Shown here: in pieces, positions 7,855 through 16,909 of the stretch
Layout of the letters: every line of letters starts with the position of its first letter
How positions within the stretch are numbered: the stretch's first letter is position 1
Assembly (NCBI GenBank): GCA_943362175.1
Contig: CALRIU020000003.1
Span: 62,001-126,000, forward strand
DNA length: 64,000 nt
Reading direction: 5' to 3'
Origin: UBA4416 sp943362175
GTDB lineage: Bacteria > Bacteroidota > Bacteroidia > B-17B0 > Aurantibacillaceae
Made by a program: the position numbers and the translations under genes
Notes under the pieces: model-generated
What the model saw: only the letters and a program-made list of their open reading frames with translations
Told to the model about the DNA's origin: nothing
Databases searched by the model: none

Positions 7855-9333
7855 TTATACTTTCCTGAACCTTGCTGAGATCATTTGAAATAGATCAGGT
7901 GCAATATGAAGCTTATAGATGGTTAAAATATAAATCCCTGAAACAATGCCGCCTTTTATCACTAAGTTAATAAAAGGACTGCTTGTCATCTCCGGCAGGA
8001 AAAAAGAAACCAGGCTACAGAGCACGATCAACACGGCAATGTAAACCGAGCTGAGGGTATAGGGCTGGAATTTGAATTTCCAATAGATGAAGAGGAATTT
8101 CATGGCATTGTAAATGAAGGAGCCGATCGCAGAAGCGATCGCGGCACCGTAGATCCCATAAACCGGGATCAGGAGAAGATTTAACACCACGGTAATGACT
8201 AAGGTGCCAACAAGTAAGACCGTTCCGAGAATATAATACCTTGAGTAAAAAATGAGCGCGGAATTAATGCCCGTCGAGATATTGATCAGGCTTCCGAGGC
8301 TAACGATATACACTACACCGAGGCAGCTTTGGTATTCTCCGGATAATTTTGCAATCTCATACACATAACCTATACAAGCATTAATGCCGATGAATAAAAG
8401 CCCACCGATCAATAACAAATACTTCACGGAATCCTTATAGATCTTTTCTATTTCGGTCATATTGCCTTTTGCAAAGTTGTCTGCTATTTTGGTATGACTG
8501 ATCCTCTCCAGGGCACCCAGAGGGACTTCAATAAAAGAAGAGATGTATACAGCCGTCGTATAGATGGCTACCAGCCCCAATGATGATGAACCGAGAATAA
8601 ATCCATCGATCTTCCGGATACCGATCGACGCAAAGGAGGCCAGGCAGAGCAACAAACCGAATTTCAACATGGCCCTGGGGCTATGAGTCCGGAAGAGCTC
8701 CTTATTTGGCTTAAAGGAGATCTTGTCGACCAGGAGAATATAGGCCATGATCAGCACCAGTTCGATGGCGTAAAGCCCGATGAACAGGTATACATAGACG
8801 TCCAGACTGACCAGCCTGTTGAAATACAGGATGGTGACTACAGTCACGCCAATCCTCAAAAAAATATCATTCAAAAAAGACGGCACCGTAGACTTGAACA
8901 GGGATTGACAATACGCTGTAGTTACCGTTATCGCCGATACAATGAACATGAAGGGAAATATAAAATTAAAGTACCTGACAAACAGACCGGCGTCCTCTTT
9001 ATACAGATCTGTGATCGACGGCTTAAGGATGAGCAGTACAGAAGCCGAGATCGCAAAGCCTATGAAAAATACGAGGAGTACAAACCCCCCAAAACCATGA
9101 TGCTTTTTTTCGACATCCTTAAAAAAGGGGAAAAACTTGACGATGATGTTCGGGAGGCCGAGAGGTACCGCCAAACCTGCGAAGTAAGCAAAATCATACA
9201 AAAGCCGTGTAAGACCAAGCTCCTGGGGACTAAGCAGCTTAGGCTGGATAAAAATAAGATTGATGACACCTATGAAGACCCCAATGTAGGTGATCACCGT
9301 ATTTCTTATGCCTTGTTGCTTAATGACTCCCAC
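7855..9333 (-). CDS. Polysaccharide flippase (Wzx/MOP family)
   Basis: 492 residues with about 12-14 hydrophobic segments from start to end and the N-terminal NTVITYIGVFIGVINLIFI typical of Bacteroidota polysaccharide transporters of the MATE/MOP superfamily. Its expected job is flipping lipid-linked glycans across the inner membrane. The ATG at 9333 follows the stop of the upstream glycosyltransferase (9335) by one base, which suggests translational coupling. Confidence 0.9.
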   Translation of the reverse strand: MGVIKQQGIRNTVITYIGVFIGVINLIFIQPKLLSPQELGLTRLLYDFAYFAGLAVPLGLPNIIVKFFPFFKDVEKKHHGFGGFVLLVFFIGFAISASVLLILKPSITDLYKEDAGLFVRYFNFIFPFMFIVSAITVTTAYCQSLFKSTVPSFLNDIFLRIGVTVVTILYFNRLVSLDVYVYLFIGLYAIELVLIMAYILLVDKISFKPNKELFRTHSPRAMLKFGLLLCLASFASIGIRKIDGFILGSSSLGLVAIYTTAVYISSFIEVPLGALERISHTKIADNFAKGNMTEIEKIYKDSVKYLLLIGGLLFIGINACIGYVYEIAKLSGEYQSCLGVVYIVSLGSLINISTGINSALIFYSRYYILGTVLLVGTLVITVVLNLLLIPVYGIYGAAIASAIGSFIYNAMKFLFIYWKFKFQPYTLSSVYIAVLIVLCSLVSFFLPEMTSSPFINLVIKGGIVSGIYILTIYKLHIAPDLFQMISARFRKV

Positions 9334-9334
9334 C

Positions 9335-10390
9335 CTATCCTAATTTGTTGATCAGAGATAATAACTTTTGCTTCCTGTTTTCAAACGTAAAATTGTGCTT
9401 AATCCTTTCCCGGGCATGTTTACCCAGGCTGTCCAGCACATCACTTTTTAAAGCGCTATCAATGATAGCCGATAAATCATCTGTATTTTTATGTTTGAGG
9501 ATAAAGCCTGTATCGGAAACAATATCCGGCATTCCTCCTACATTGGAAACGATGGGAACGCATTCGCACAACATCGCCTCCGACAAGGCGTTGGGAAAGC
9601 CCTCTGATACAGAGAGCTGCATGTAAAAGCGCATCCTGCTTAAAAAGCGCTGCAATTCCTCATTGGGAATTTTGTCTAACAGCTTGACATTCGGAGGAGG
9701 CTGTTTTTGAATGGCTCCGCCTCCCACAATATAAAAGGTCGCTTCCGGAAAGCGCGATGCTACCTCAAAAATAAGATCGATGCCTTTCAGCTCAAAGCCG
9801 AAGCGTGATCCGAGCCCCGCTCCTACGGTCACAAAAGAAGCGGCTTGCTTCCCGGTATCGCAAAACCATTTATCGCTATCATAGCCGTTGTAAACGACTT
9901 CACAGCGGGTTTTAATGCCCGGAATAAAAAAACGGAATCCCTGTTTAGGATAATCCTTATCCTGGTAGGTATAATCGTATTCCACCAGGGTCTGATGAAC
10001 CGGAATGATGAGGTCGCAGCGCCTGAAACAGAAGGTGGTGGTTGCACGGAGAAGCCTTGTATAAAAATTTCCATACCTGATCGATGGAAAAGAAACACAA
10101 TCGGTTCCTCCCGCAATCACTACCGAACGCTTAAAAAACAACCTGGAAAACAAGATGGGGAAAAAAGCATAGTGCCCTGCAAACTGGCATACAATAAGCT
10201 TTGCGGAGATTATATGACGCAGAAGGAATCCAATCTGCTGTAAAAAGCGAAATGGATATTTTCGCTTATCATGGGTGTCAAAAAAAAAATCCAGCACCTT
10301 ATAATCTTCGCGAAAAATCTCTATATCTTTTACTACAAAAGACGATAAGCCCACATGAAAGTATAACAACCGCTCTTTCTCCAAAATCAA
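9335..10390 (-). CDS. Glycosyltransferase family 4
   Basis: 351 residues. The C-terminal donor-binding domain carries SEGFPNALSEAMLCECVPIV followed by GGMPDIV, the EX7E-type motif of GT4 retaining enzymes. VTVGAGLGSRFGFELKGIDL fits the start of the second Rossmann domain. It overlaps the upstream methyltransferase by 4 bases (ATGA) and is followed directly by the flippase, so the genes are one translationally coupled unit for surface glycan synthesis. Confidence 0.88.
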   Translation of the reverse strand: MILEKERLLYFHVGLSSFVVKDIEIFREDYKVLDFFFDTHDKRKYPFRFLQQIGFLLRHIISAKLIVCQFAGHYAFFPILFSRLFFKRSVVIAGGTDCVSFPSIRYGNFYTRLLRATTTFCFRRCDLIIPVHQTLVEYDYTYQDKDYPKQGFRFFIPGIKTRCEVVYNGYDSDKWFCDTGKQAASFVTVGAGLGSRFGFELKGIDLIFEVASRFPEATFYIVGGGAIQKQPPPNVKLLDKIPNEELQRFLSRMRFYMQLSVSEGFPNALSEAMLCECVPIVSNVGGMPDIVSDTGFILKHKNTDDLSAIIDSALKSDVLDSLGKHARERIKHNFTFENRKQKLLSLINKLG

Positions 10391-11085
10391 TAAAATTTGC
10401 TTTTGGTATTCTCTATAGCGCGTACAACCTTAGGCTTCACCTGAAGCCCTTTTACCGTCATATCTTTTTTCAATACAATGGCCAAATAATCGTTTACACT
10501 GAAATGCAGGGAATATGGATTCATGGAATATAACTTGAATCCGTATGGATAGCAATTGTTGAGCAAATCCTGCATAGAAAGCGACTGATCAATGATCTGC
10601 AATTTGGAAGGATCGTTTGCCCTTACCCAGTTAAGGTAATTGGGTTCCGGAATATTAATGATCACAACGGCATCCGGCGCAGTCAGCCTGGAGACCGTTT
10701 CAAAGATATTGGCATGTTGCTCTACAGGAATATGCTCTAACACATCGGGAAAAACCACAAAGTTGAATTTGGTCGCATGGCTGAAATGACTCATGTCGTT
10801 CACCAGGAACTCTGCCTTTGGATGAAAGCCATTCAGCTTTTTTGCCATCTCAATGCTTTCCGAGCTGATATCGAGTCCTACAAAACTACCACGGCTTATA
10901 TGCTTGAGGATCAAATGGCTGACAGTTCCTATCCCACATCCGATCTCCAGAACATTGGAGTCCGGTTGAAGCCCCGCTTGCTTTAGGTTTTTAAAAATGG
11001 TGCGGTGCCTGATGTTTATCCCGAGTTTTTTCTGATGTTCTTTAAAGGTATCGTAATATGCTTTAACTTCTTCTTTGGTTGCCAT
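10387..11085 (-). CDS. Class I SAM-dependent methyltransferase
   Basis: 232 residues. Motif I is VLEIGCGIGTVSHL (about residues 45-58), followed by the acidic GLDISSESIEMA and a VFPDVLEHIP motif. These features place it with Methyltransf_11/12-type enzymes. As first gene of the glycan operon, it may methylate a sugar or a lipid-linked glycan terminus, but the substrate is not readable. The ATG at 11085 is supported by a TAnnTTTG box only 4 bases upstream. Confidence 0.88.
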   Translation of the reverse strand: MATKEEVKAYYDTFKEHQKKLGINIRHRTIFKNLKQAGLQPDSNVLEIGCGIGTVSHLILKHISRGSFVGLDISSESIEMAKKLNGFHPKAEFLVNDMSHFSHATKFNFVVFPDVLEHIPVEQHANIFETVSRLTAPDAVVIINIPEPNYLNWVRANDPSKLQIIDQSLSMQDLLNNCYPYGFKLYSMNPYSLHFSVNDYLAIVLKKDMTVKGLQVKPKVVRAIENTKSKFY

Positions 11086-11089
11086 AGCT

Positions 11090-11097
11090 CAAATATA
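11090..11097 (-). promoter_or_regulatory. -7 box TATATTTG of the glycan operon
   Basis: Exact TAnnTTTG match on the minus strand, ending 4 bases before the methyltransferase ATG. If used, the mRNA would have almost no leader. No clear -33 box was found. Confidence 0.45.
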
Positions 11098-11165
11098 CGG
11101 ATAGGGCTGAAATAAAAAAACAGGCTTTACCTATTCTAATCAGGGATTTTCGGGGTATTGCCGTG

Positions 11166-11921
11166 TTATTTCCTATCCAGCAGCGCCAAAATCTCCGTTT
11201 TTTTCCGGCGTGAAACTTCAAAGGTTGCCTCGTTGATAAGCTTGATGATACAGACCTCGCCTTTGGTGTAGCTCTTCACGAACCGCAGGTTAATGTAAAT
11301 GCCCTTATTGATCTGAATAAAGTAAGGATAGGCATCGAGGATAAACTCAAACTCGCTCAGCTTCCTGGAGCTGGTGTAGCGCTCTTCCGCTTTGGTCATA
11401 AACATGCTATAGCCGTCTTCCGCTTCCACATACATAAGGCTATCCACATCCAGCAGGATCACTTCATGCCCTCTGTGTACCGGAATTTTGGTGATGATGG
11501 CATCCTTGCGATTATACACTTTGATAATTTCCTTCAGATTATGCACATTGGAAAGCTTATTATCGAACCGGAGTTTCACCTGCTGAAGCGTATGCCTGAA
11601 CTTACTCTGGTCGATCGGCTTCAACACATAATCCATCGCGTTGAACTCGAATGCCTTAATGGCATACTCATCAAAGCCCGTTACAAACACCACTTCAAAC
11701 TCATTGGTCTCGAATTTCCCCAACAGGTCAAACCCGCTTCCTCCGGGCATTTTAATGTCCAGGAAAACCAGGTCGGGCTTAAGCCTCCTGATGATGTCGT
11801 AACCCGAGTCGATGTTATCCGCCTCCCCGATGATATGGTAAGCGGGATTGAGCCTCGCAATAAAATCACGGATGAGCTCCCGGTTAAATGATTCGTCGTC
11901 TATAATTATACAATTGATCAT
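11166..11921 (-). CDS. LytTR-family response regulator
   Basis: Start chosen at the ATG at 11921 (MINCIIIDDESFNRELI), because the longer ORF (to 11984) would overlap the kinase and add a non-conserved extension. About 251 residues. The receiver domain has the acidic pair IDDE, phosphoacceptor Asp in PDLVFLDIKMPGGSG and KPID lysine. The LytTR DNA-binding domain occupies the C-terminal about 110 residues (RHTLQQ through RRKKTEIL). It starts 7 bases after the kinase stop, so the two form a co-expressed pair in which the kinase should phosphorylate this regulator. Confidence 0.92.
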   Translation of the reverse strand: MINCIIIDDESFNRELIRDFIARLNPAYHIIGEADNIDSGYDIIRRLKPDLVFLDIKMPGGSGFDLLGKFETNEFEVVFVTGFDEYAIKAFEFNAMDYVLKPIDQSKFRHTLQQVKLRFDNKLSNVHNLKEIIKVYNRKDAIITKIPVHRGHEVILLDVDSLMYVEAEDGYSMFMTKAEERYTSSRKLSEFEFILDAYPYFIQINKGIYINLRFVKSYTKGEVCIIKLINEATFEVSRRKKTEILALLDRK

Positions 11922-11928
11922 ATCTGTG

Positions 11929-14880
11929 TTATAGGTGCAAATTATCCGGTAATGAAATAACCACGCGTGTTCCCGCCGGAGCACCGTTTACATCCAACAG
12001 GTCTTCGTAAGAAAGAGAAGCCAGATCCTGCCCGCTGATAAATTTCAGGTTTTCGATGCGCTGCCTGGTAATCGCAATTCCCTTGGATTCCCTGGAGTTA
12101 CTGATACTCTTCCCCGACATCGCTCTCCCCACACCATTGTCCTCAATAATAATCCGGATCGTTCCCGCTTCCTGCTTGATGGACAGGGACAATAAGGGCG
12201 TTTTATCAGCCCCAAGCGCCAGGAGGCCATGCCAGATGGCATTTTCGATGATGGGCTGAGACAGCAAAGGAGGAATAAAGGTGGAGCTGATGTCGATCTG
12301 CGGATCGATGTGAAACTCCACGGCAATCTTATCGAAGCGTAAGCGCTCGAGCTTAATGTACAATTCAATGATCTCTATATCCTCTTTCAGGGGCACCAGC
12401 GGTTTACTGGAAAGATTCAGCACCTGCCGCACCAGGAAGCTGAACTTGGCCAGGTATTCGTTGGCCTCATTCACTTTGTTTTGCAGGATCAGGTGCTGGA
12501 TAGCGGCAATACAGTTCGACATGAAATGCGGGTTGATCTGTGCCTTCAGGGCAATGAGCCTGTACTCGGCAATCAGCTTTTCAGCCTCACTCTTTTTCAG
12601 AGCCCTGGCCCTGTAGTATTTAAACAGGATCCAGCCCGCCACACCAATCAATACCAGGCCCGCAAGAATCATGAGGATCAGGAACCAGGTGGTTTGCCAG
12701 AAAGCAGGGACAATGCGAAAGGGAATGGTTATTTCCTGGTCACCGCCGGCACTTCTCAGCCTCACCGTTAAGGTATAGCTCCCCGGAGCCAGCCGTTTAA
12801 GATCCACCTCTTCTTCGCTGACAGTCCCCGAATCAACCGTGGCATTGTATAGCTGGTACTCCAGGCTATGCTTCTCTTCCGAAAAAGAGATCACATCAAA
12901 CTTGAATCTCAGGTTATTCTGCCGGTTATCGAGCGCCCCGATCCGGTGTACATTGGTTTGCACGTCGTTGACATAGACTGCCCTCAGATTAAAAAACGGC
13001 GGCGGCGGAGCCTGCAGGCATCTGGTGTCAATCAGGACAAGGCCGTTTTTGGTTCCTACATAAATCCTGTCTTTAAAAATCAGCGCGGATTGTACCTCTC
13101 CATCCAGCAATTTCCTCCCCTTATTCAACTCTGCTTTTGAAAAGCCCTTGTGATAATAAAGACCTTTGTTGCTGGAAAGCAAAAAGCTGCCATCTTCTGC
13201 CAAAAATATGTCGTTCACGATGTTGCTGTTTAAGCCGGCGGACGTTGTGTAATTCAGAAGCTCTTCTTTCTTGTTGAGCTGAAACAGGCCGTTGCCCTGT
13301 GTACAGAACCAGGCATTGCCCAGGTAATCTGTCACAATCCGGGTAACCACGCTTTTTCCCGTTCCTTTCAGGTAAGCGGGTTGGAACAGGGAGTCGTTCT
13401 CAAAGCAAAAAACGCCTTTCTCCGTGCCTATAAAAACCCGCTTACCCAAGCGGGCGGAGCAAAAGGCTTTACGTTCAATAATACTATTTTTAAGAATGAT
13501 CGTCTTATGATCCCTGAGATCCATCGCCCGCTCCAGTATCCCCAGGCGGTTTCTCCCCAGGAACAACATCGAGCTATCGAGGTAGGAACTAACGGTGAAA
13601 GGCTTATGCAGTGAAAGCTCATAGGGCGACAGGCGTGATAATAGCCTGCCATCGGAGCTGATGTTCAGCACCTCGTAATGCAGGCTGTAACAAATCACAT
13701 AAAAGGGCGGGTAATAATAGATATCCTGCGGGTCGTCGAGCAGGCGGTTATTACTTTTTGCAACCCTGTTTATTTTACCGTGCTCCAGCACAAACAAATT
13801 GAATTCCGTGGTGCTGATAAACAGTTTCTCACCGATCTTTTTGATAAAATTAACCGGCTTTCCAAAGGGATCGCTTTCAGAGAAATAGAGTTCATTGACA
13901 TTCCTGCAATGGTAGATCCCGGCACCGTCCGTTGAGACCCAAAGGCCATCATGGTTATCTGCCATCACATCATTTACCGTTTTTCCTTTAAAGTAACGGT
14001 TGATAATAGAATCGTTCTCATCCAGCTCAAGCAATCCATCCCGGTAACAGGCCAGCCAGGTGTGCCCGCGGTGGTCCTTCGTAAAATTCAGGATCTGGTT
14101 ATCAACATGCGTTACCTTATAGGAGCCATCGGGTTCGAGCCTGAAAATCCTGTTGAAATAATTGAAGTAAACAGAATTGCCAAAGCGCTTCCAGTATTTG
14201 GAGCGTTGCACCGCATGAAAAAAGATACCCGGCTCGCTTAAGGGAGCCTTCTCCTGATGCAACCTCACATGATTAGCAAGCGCATCATAAGTCCAGAGGG
14301 GGGCTTCAGGGCAAACGACCGACATCAGCTCCTCATTCACCGTGAGCACATGCTCGTCGCAATCATCCTCCTTCGATAACCGGTCATTGAGATCGTCCGG
14401 CCGGTATTTGCCGGGTCCAAGCTTTGTAAGCCTGCTGCTTCGCAAGGAGGTCTTTACGTAGATGTTTAAACTATCATCGACTATGAGCTGGTAGATCTCG
14501 TTGGTAACTTTTCTGAGCTCTTCCGAATACTTCTGGGTTCCTTCCACGACAAAGGCACTGTCGTTGATGACTTCATAAATATTCTTATTGGAATTGGCCA
14601 CCCACTTACGGCCTCCGGCATTCTCGTAGATGGCATAGATAACAGACTCCTTAAAAGGAAGATTTTTAAGGGCCGGTATAAACTCGCTGCCGTTGTACTT
14701 CATCGGGCCGTAACGTGTAAACAACCAGACGTAGCCTTTTTTATCCTGGTGCAGGTTATATACCTCATCGGAGAGCAGGCCGTCTTTGGTCGTAAACTGC
14801 TCAAACTTTGAGTGCTGGGCACACACTCCCCCCGACAGGATAACGAGCAGTAGCGCAAGTATGGAATTCATCCGGGGCAT
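11929..14880 (-). CDS. Propeller-sensor histidine kinase (LytS-type catalytic part)
   Basis: 983 residues from the ATG at 14880; an alternative ATG at 14871 (MNSILALLLVILSG) gives a cleaner signal peptide. A large periplasmic beta-propeller built of Reg_prop-type repeats (for example DGLLSDEVYNLHQDKKGYVW) is followed by a Y_Y_Y-like domain, one membrane segment at about residues 728-752 (FLILMILAGLVLIGVAGWILF), a His_kinase domain with INPHFMSNCIAA (His about 784; the usual LFN is MSN) and an HATPase domain with EDNGVGRA. It probably senses an extracellular ligand and controls the adjacent LytTR regulator. The ligand is unknown. Confidence 0.92.
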   Translation of the reverse strand: MPRMNSILALLLVILSGGVCAQHSKFEQFTTKDGLLSDEVYNLHQDKKGYVWLFTRYGPMKYNGSEFIPALKNLPFKESVIYAIYENAGGRKWVANSNKNIYEVINDSAFVVEGTQKYSEELRKVTNEIYQLIVDDSLNIYVKTSLRSSRLTKLGPGKYRPDDLNDRLSKEDDCDEHVLTVNEELMSVVCPEAPLWTYDALANHVRLHQEKAPLSEPGIFFHAVQRSKYWKRFGNSVYFNYFNRIFRLEPDGSYKVTHVDNQILNFTKDHRGHTWLACYRDGLLELDENDSIINRYFKGKTVNDVMADNHDGLWVSTDGAGIYHCRNVNELYFSESDPFGKPVNFIKKIGEKLFISTTEFNLFVLEHGKINRVAKSNNRLLDDPQDIYYYPPFYVICYSLHYEVLNISSDGRLLSRLSPYELSLHKPFTVSSYLDSSMLFLGRNRLGILERAMDLRDHKTIILKNSIIERKAFCSARLGKRVFIGTEKGVFCFENDSLFQPAYLKGTGKSVVTRIVTDYLGNAWFCTQGNGLFQLNKKEELLNYTTSAGLNSNIVNDIFLAEDGSFLLSSNKGLYYHKGFSKAELNKGRKLLDGEVQSALIFKDRIYVGTKNGLVLIDTRCLQAPPPPFFNLRAVYVNDVQTNVHRIGALDNRQNNLRFKFDVISFSEEKHSLEYQLYNATVDSGTVSEEEVDLKRLAPGSYTLTVRLRSAGGDQEITIPFRIVPAFWQTTWFLILMILAGLVLIGVAGWILFKYYRARALKKSEAEKLIAEYRLIALKAQINPHFMSNCIAAIQHLILQNKVNEANEYLAKFSFLVRQVLNLSSKPLVPLKEDIEIIELYIKLERLRFDKIAVEFHIDPQIDISSTFIPPLLSQPIIENAIWHGLLALGADKTPLLSLSIKQEAGTIRIIIEDNGVGRAMSGKSISNSRESKGIAITRQRIENLKFISGQDLASLSYEDLLDVNGAPAGTRVVISLPDNLHL

Positions 14881-14884
14881 CCTG

Positions 14885-14892
14885 CAAATGTA
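14885..14892 (-). promoter_or_regulatory. -7 box TACATTTG of the kinase gene
   Basis: Exact TAnnTTTG on the minus strand, 4 bases before the ATG at 14880. A TTTG at 14920-14917 lies slightly too far upstream (24 bases) for a canonical -33. The position favours either a leaderless mRNA or use of the internal ATG at 14871. Confidence 0.4.
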
Positions 14893-14999
14893 TAAAAAGC
14901 TGAGTTGCCTTTGTCACAAAACTTTGTGCAGAAAATCCCTTTTGCGGCAGTGACCGGTCCCGGCGGAGCTGCCTGACCTTCTGATAAACCGTCCTAAAA

Positions 15000-15027
15000 A
15001 AAGCGTCACGGAATACCGCAACGCTTT
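15000..15027 (-). terminator. Terminator downstream of the DedA gene
   Basis: AAAGCGT..CGG (15000-15011) pairs with CCG..ACGCTTT (15016-15027) with a 2-base internal mismatch. On the minus strand the stem is followed by a T-run (plus-strand A-run at 14996-15002), as expected for termination of the leftward operon. Confidence 0.65.
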
Positions 15028-15049
15028 CTGTTTATTTCCAGGAATGGTA

Positions 15050-15685
15050 TCAGGCCCGCGCCGCCATTTTGTTTTTGATCATCGTGATGACGATAGGTAA
15101 CACGGAGATGGCAATGATTCCGAGGCAAACCAGGTCGATGTGCTCCCGGATGAATTTCACATTCCCCAGCAGATAGCCTGCTGTTGTTAAGCCACCGATC
15201 CATAAAGCACCGCCCAGGATGTCGAAGCTGAAAAACTTACGGTAGGTCATCTTACCCACGCCGGCCGCAAAGGGGGCAAAGGTGCGGATAAACGGCACAA
15301 AGCGGGCCATGATGATCGCCTTGGTGCCATGCTTCTCAAAGAACTCATGCGTTTTATCCAGGTATTCTTTCTTTACGAGCGCCCGGCCCCGGATCTTAAT
15401 GTCAAAGATCTTCACGCCGATGGTCCTCCCGATCCAGTAGTTGCAGTTGTCGCCCAAGACGGCGGCAATAAACAGCAGGATCAGCAGGTAAGACATATTC
15501 AGATGTCCTGTGCGGGCAAACAGGCCGGCCGTGAACAGCAAGGAATCGCCCGGCAAAAACGGCATGGCCACCAGGCCGGTTTCAATAAAGATCACCAGGA
15601 AGAGAACAATGTAGATGGCCGTTCCATAGTTGGCAAAGAGCCAGTCGAAATCCAGGTGCAGAATGTGTTTAAATAAGTCTATCAT
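15050..15685 (-). CDS. DedA-family inner membrane protein
   Basis: 211 residues. It has the DedA/SNARE-associated pattern: FIETGLVAMPFLPGDSLLFTAG near the N-terminus, then GDNCNYWIGRTIG, then the conserved RFVPFIRTFAPFAAGVGKM, with several membrane spans. DedA proteins act in membrane homeostasis and some flip phospholipids or undecaprenyl phosphate; the specific role here is not known. It lies 69 bases after the rhodanese gene on the same strand. Confidence 0.92.
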   Translation of the reverse strand: MIDLFKHILHLDFDWLFANYGTAIYIVLFLVIFIETGLVAMPFLPGDSLLFTAGLFARTGHLNMSYLLILLFIAAVLGDNCNYWIGRTIGVKIFDIKIRGRALVKKEYLDKTHEFFEKHGTKAIIMARFVPFIRTFAPFAAGVGKMTYRKFFSFDILGGALWIGGLTTAGYLLGNVKFIREHIDLVCLGIIAISVLPIVITMIKNKMAARA

Positions 15686-15754
15686 GATAATGTTTCTGGT
15701 TCAGGGTTTCATGTTGCAGGTTAAAACCCGGAACAAGGAACCTGGAATAAATAA

Positions 15755-16057
15755 CTACAAACCTACTTCGTCGATATACGCTAAAATACCGCCTTTTAAA
15801 TTGTAGAGGTTGGTGAAGCCGTGCTGACTTTCGAGGGCACTGATCACTGTGGCGCTTCGCTTGCCGCTCCGGCAGTGTACCACCACCTGTTTGTCCCTGG
15901 AGATCTTGTCGATGTTATCCATCACCTCACCCATCGGGATGAGCTCTCCGTTGATATTTACTTCGTCAAATTCGTACTCCTCGCGTACATCAATCAACTG
16001 GAAGTCTTTTTTGTCATCCGTTAACTGCTTTAACTCTTTAGGGCTTATTTCTTTCAT
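15755..16057 (-). CDS. Rhodanese-like sulfurtransferase
   Basis: 100 residues, a single rhodanese domain. The active-site loop is VVVHCRSGKRSATVI with catalytic Cys at about residue 62, and the N-terminal LIDVREEYEFDEV is the family hallmark. The CRSGKR loop suits sulfur transfer from thiosulfate or persulfide. It follows the phosphosulfolactate synthase gene by 50 bases, and a thiosulfate-splitting rhodanese yields sulfite, the synthase's co-substrate. That link is only an inference. Confidence 0.9.
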   Translation of the reverse strand: MKEISPKELKQLTDDKKDFQLIDVREEYEFDEVNINGELIPMGEVMDNIDKISRDKQVVVHCRSGKRSATVISALESQHGFTNLYNLKGGILAYIDEVGL

Positions 16058-16107
16058 AGCTTTAAATTTTAGGATTCGTGGGGATATGTTGTTGAGTATG
16101 GATATGC

Positions 16108-16899
16108 TTAAAATGTTTTTTCTTTGACGTCTTCAGGCAGGTAATTGAAAAAGGTATCGCCACGTAAGCCCAGCCTGAGTGTTTCCAGGGGGATCACATC
16201 ATCCACACCGATGTTGCCCACATTCACGTTGGCCCCGAAGAGGTTGATGAAATACACCTGTTGGGTTTTCTGCGGTGTCTCCCAGATAATATCGTTAACA
16301 TTGATCTTGTTGGTAATACGCGTAATGAGCATCGAATGTGCGCTTCCGTTCTTATGAAAGATCCCCACCGTTCCGCTTTCCCTCGCCTCGGCAATTACTT
16401 TAAACGAGCCTGCCTCGAGCTCAGCCTTCATCATGCTTACCCATTTGGCCGGGTGGATGATGATCCCTTCCTCCTTCGATCCCACTTCCGATAATACGGT
16501 AAAGTCCTTCGCCAGCTTGCTGATGTATTCGCATTTGCTGTCGTGCTCCATGTTAATGCTGCCATCCGATACCTCTGCTGTATCTACCCCGAACTCATCA
16601 ATGAACTTGCGGTACTCCTCAAATTTGCCTCGCGCGACAAAGGCTTCAAACAAGGTTCCGCCCAGGTAGGTTTTAATCCCGGCTTTCTGGTACAGCTTTA
16701 TTTTTTCCTTAACGTTCTTCGATACTACGGAGGTTCCGAAGCCCAATTTCACAAAATCCACGTAATCGGCATAGCTGTCCACAAAATCCTCTGCATGTTT
16801 CAGACTGATTCCCTTGTCCATGACCATCGTCAACCCACTCTTACGGGGTCTTTCTGTTCGTTCAGGTATATGGGGCAGGTTCACATTATAATTTGGCAT
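16108..16899 (-). CDS. comA: Phosphosulfolactate synthase (ComA family)
   Basis: 263 residues, close to the family length. The TIM-barrel protein has the family blocks KSGLTMVMDKG, YVDFVKLGFGTS, KTYLGGTLFEAF, VDTAEVSDGSI and SEVGSKEEG. The family enzyme adds sulfite to phosphoenolpyruvate to give (2R)-phospho-3-sulfolactate, the first step of coenzyme M synthesis in archaea; Bacteroidota do not make coenzyme M, so the sulfonate presumably serves another end. No ComB or ComC gene is adjacent. The ATG lies 10 bases after the TPR gene stop, so they are co-transcribed. Confidence 0.88.
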   Translation of the reverse strand: MPNYNVNLPHIPERTERPRKSGLTMVMDKGISLKHAEDFVDSYADYVDFVKLGFGTSVVSKNVKEKIKLYQKAGIKTYLGGTLFEAFVARGKFEEYRKFIDEFGVDTAEVSDGSINMEHDSKCEYISKLAKDFTVLSEVGSKEEGIIIHPAKWVSMMKAELEAGSFKVIAEARESGTVGIFHKNGSAHSMLITRITNKINVNDIIWETPQKTQQVYFINLFGANVNVGNIGVDDVIPLETLRLGLRGDTFFNYLPEDVKEKTF

Positions 16900-16909
16900 A
16901 AATCGTTGG

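Noticed and set aside
8683..9351. Plus-strand ORF (222 codons) over the flippase gene
   Set aside because: Antisense to a convincing membrane protein; the product is unusually charged and resembles no family.
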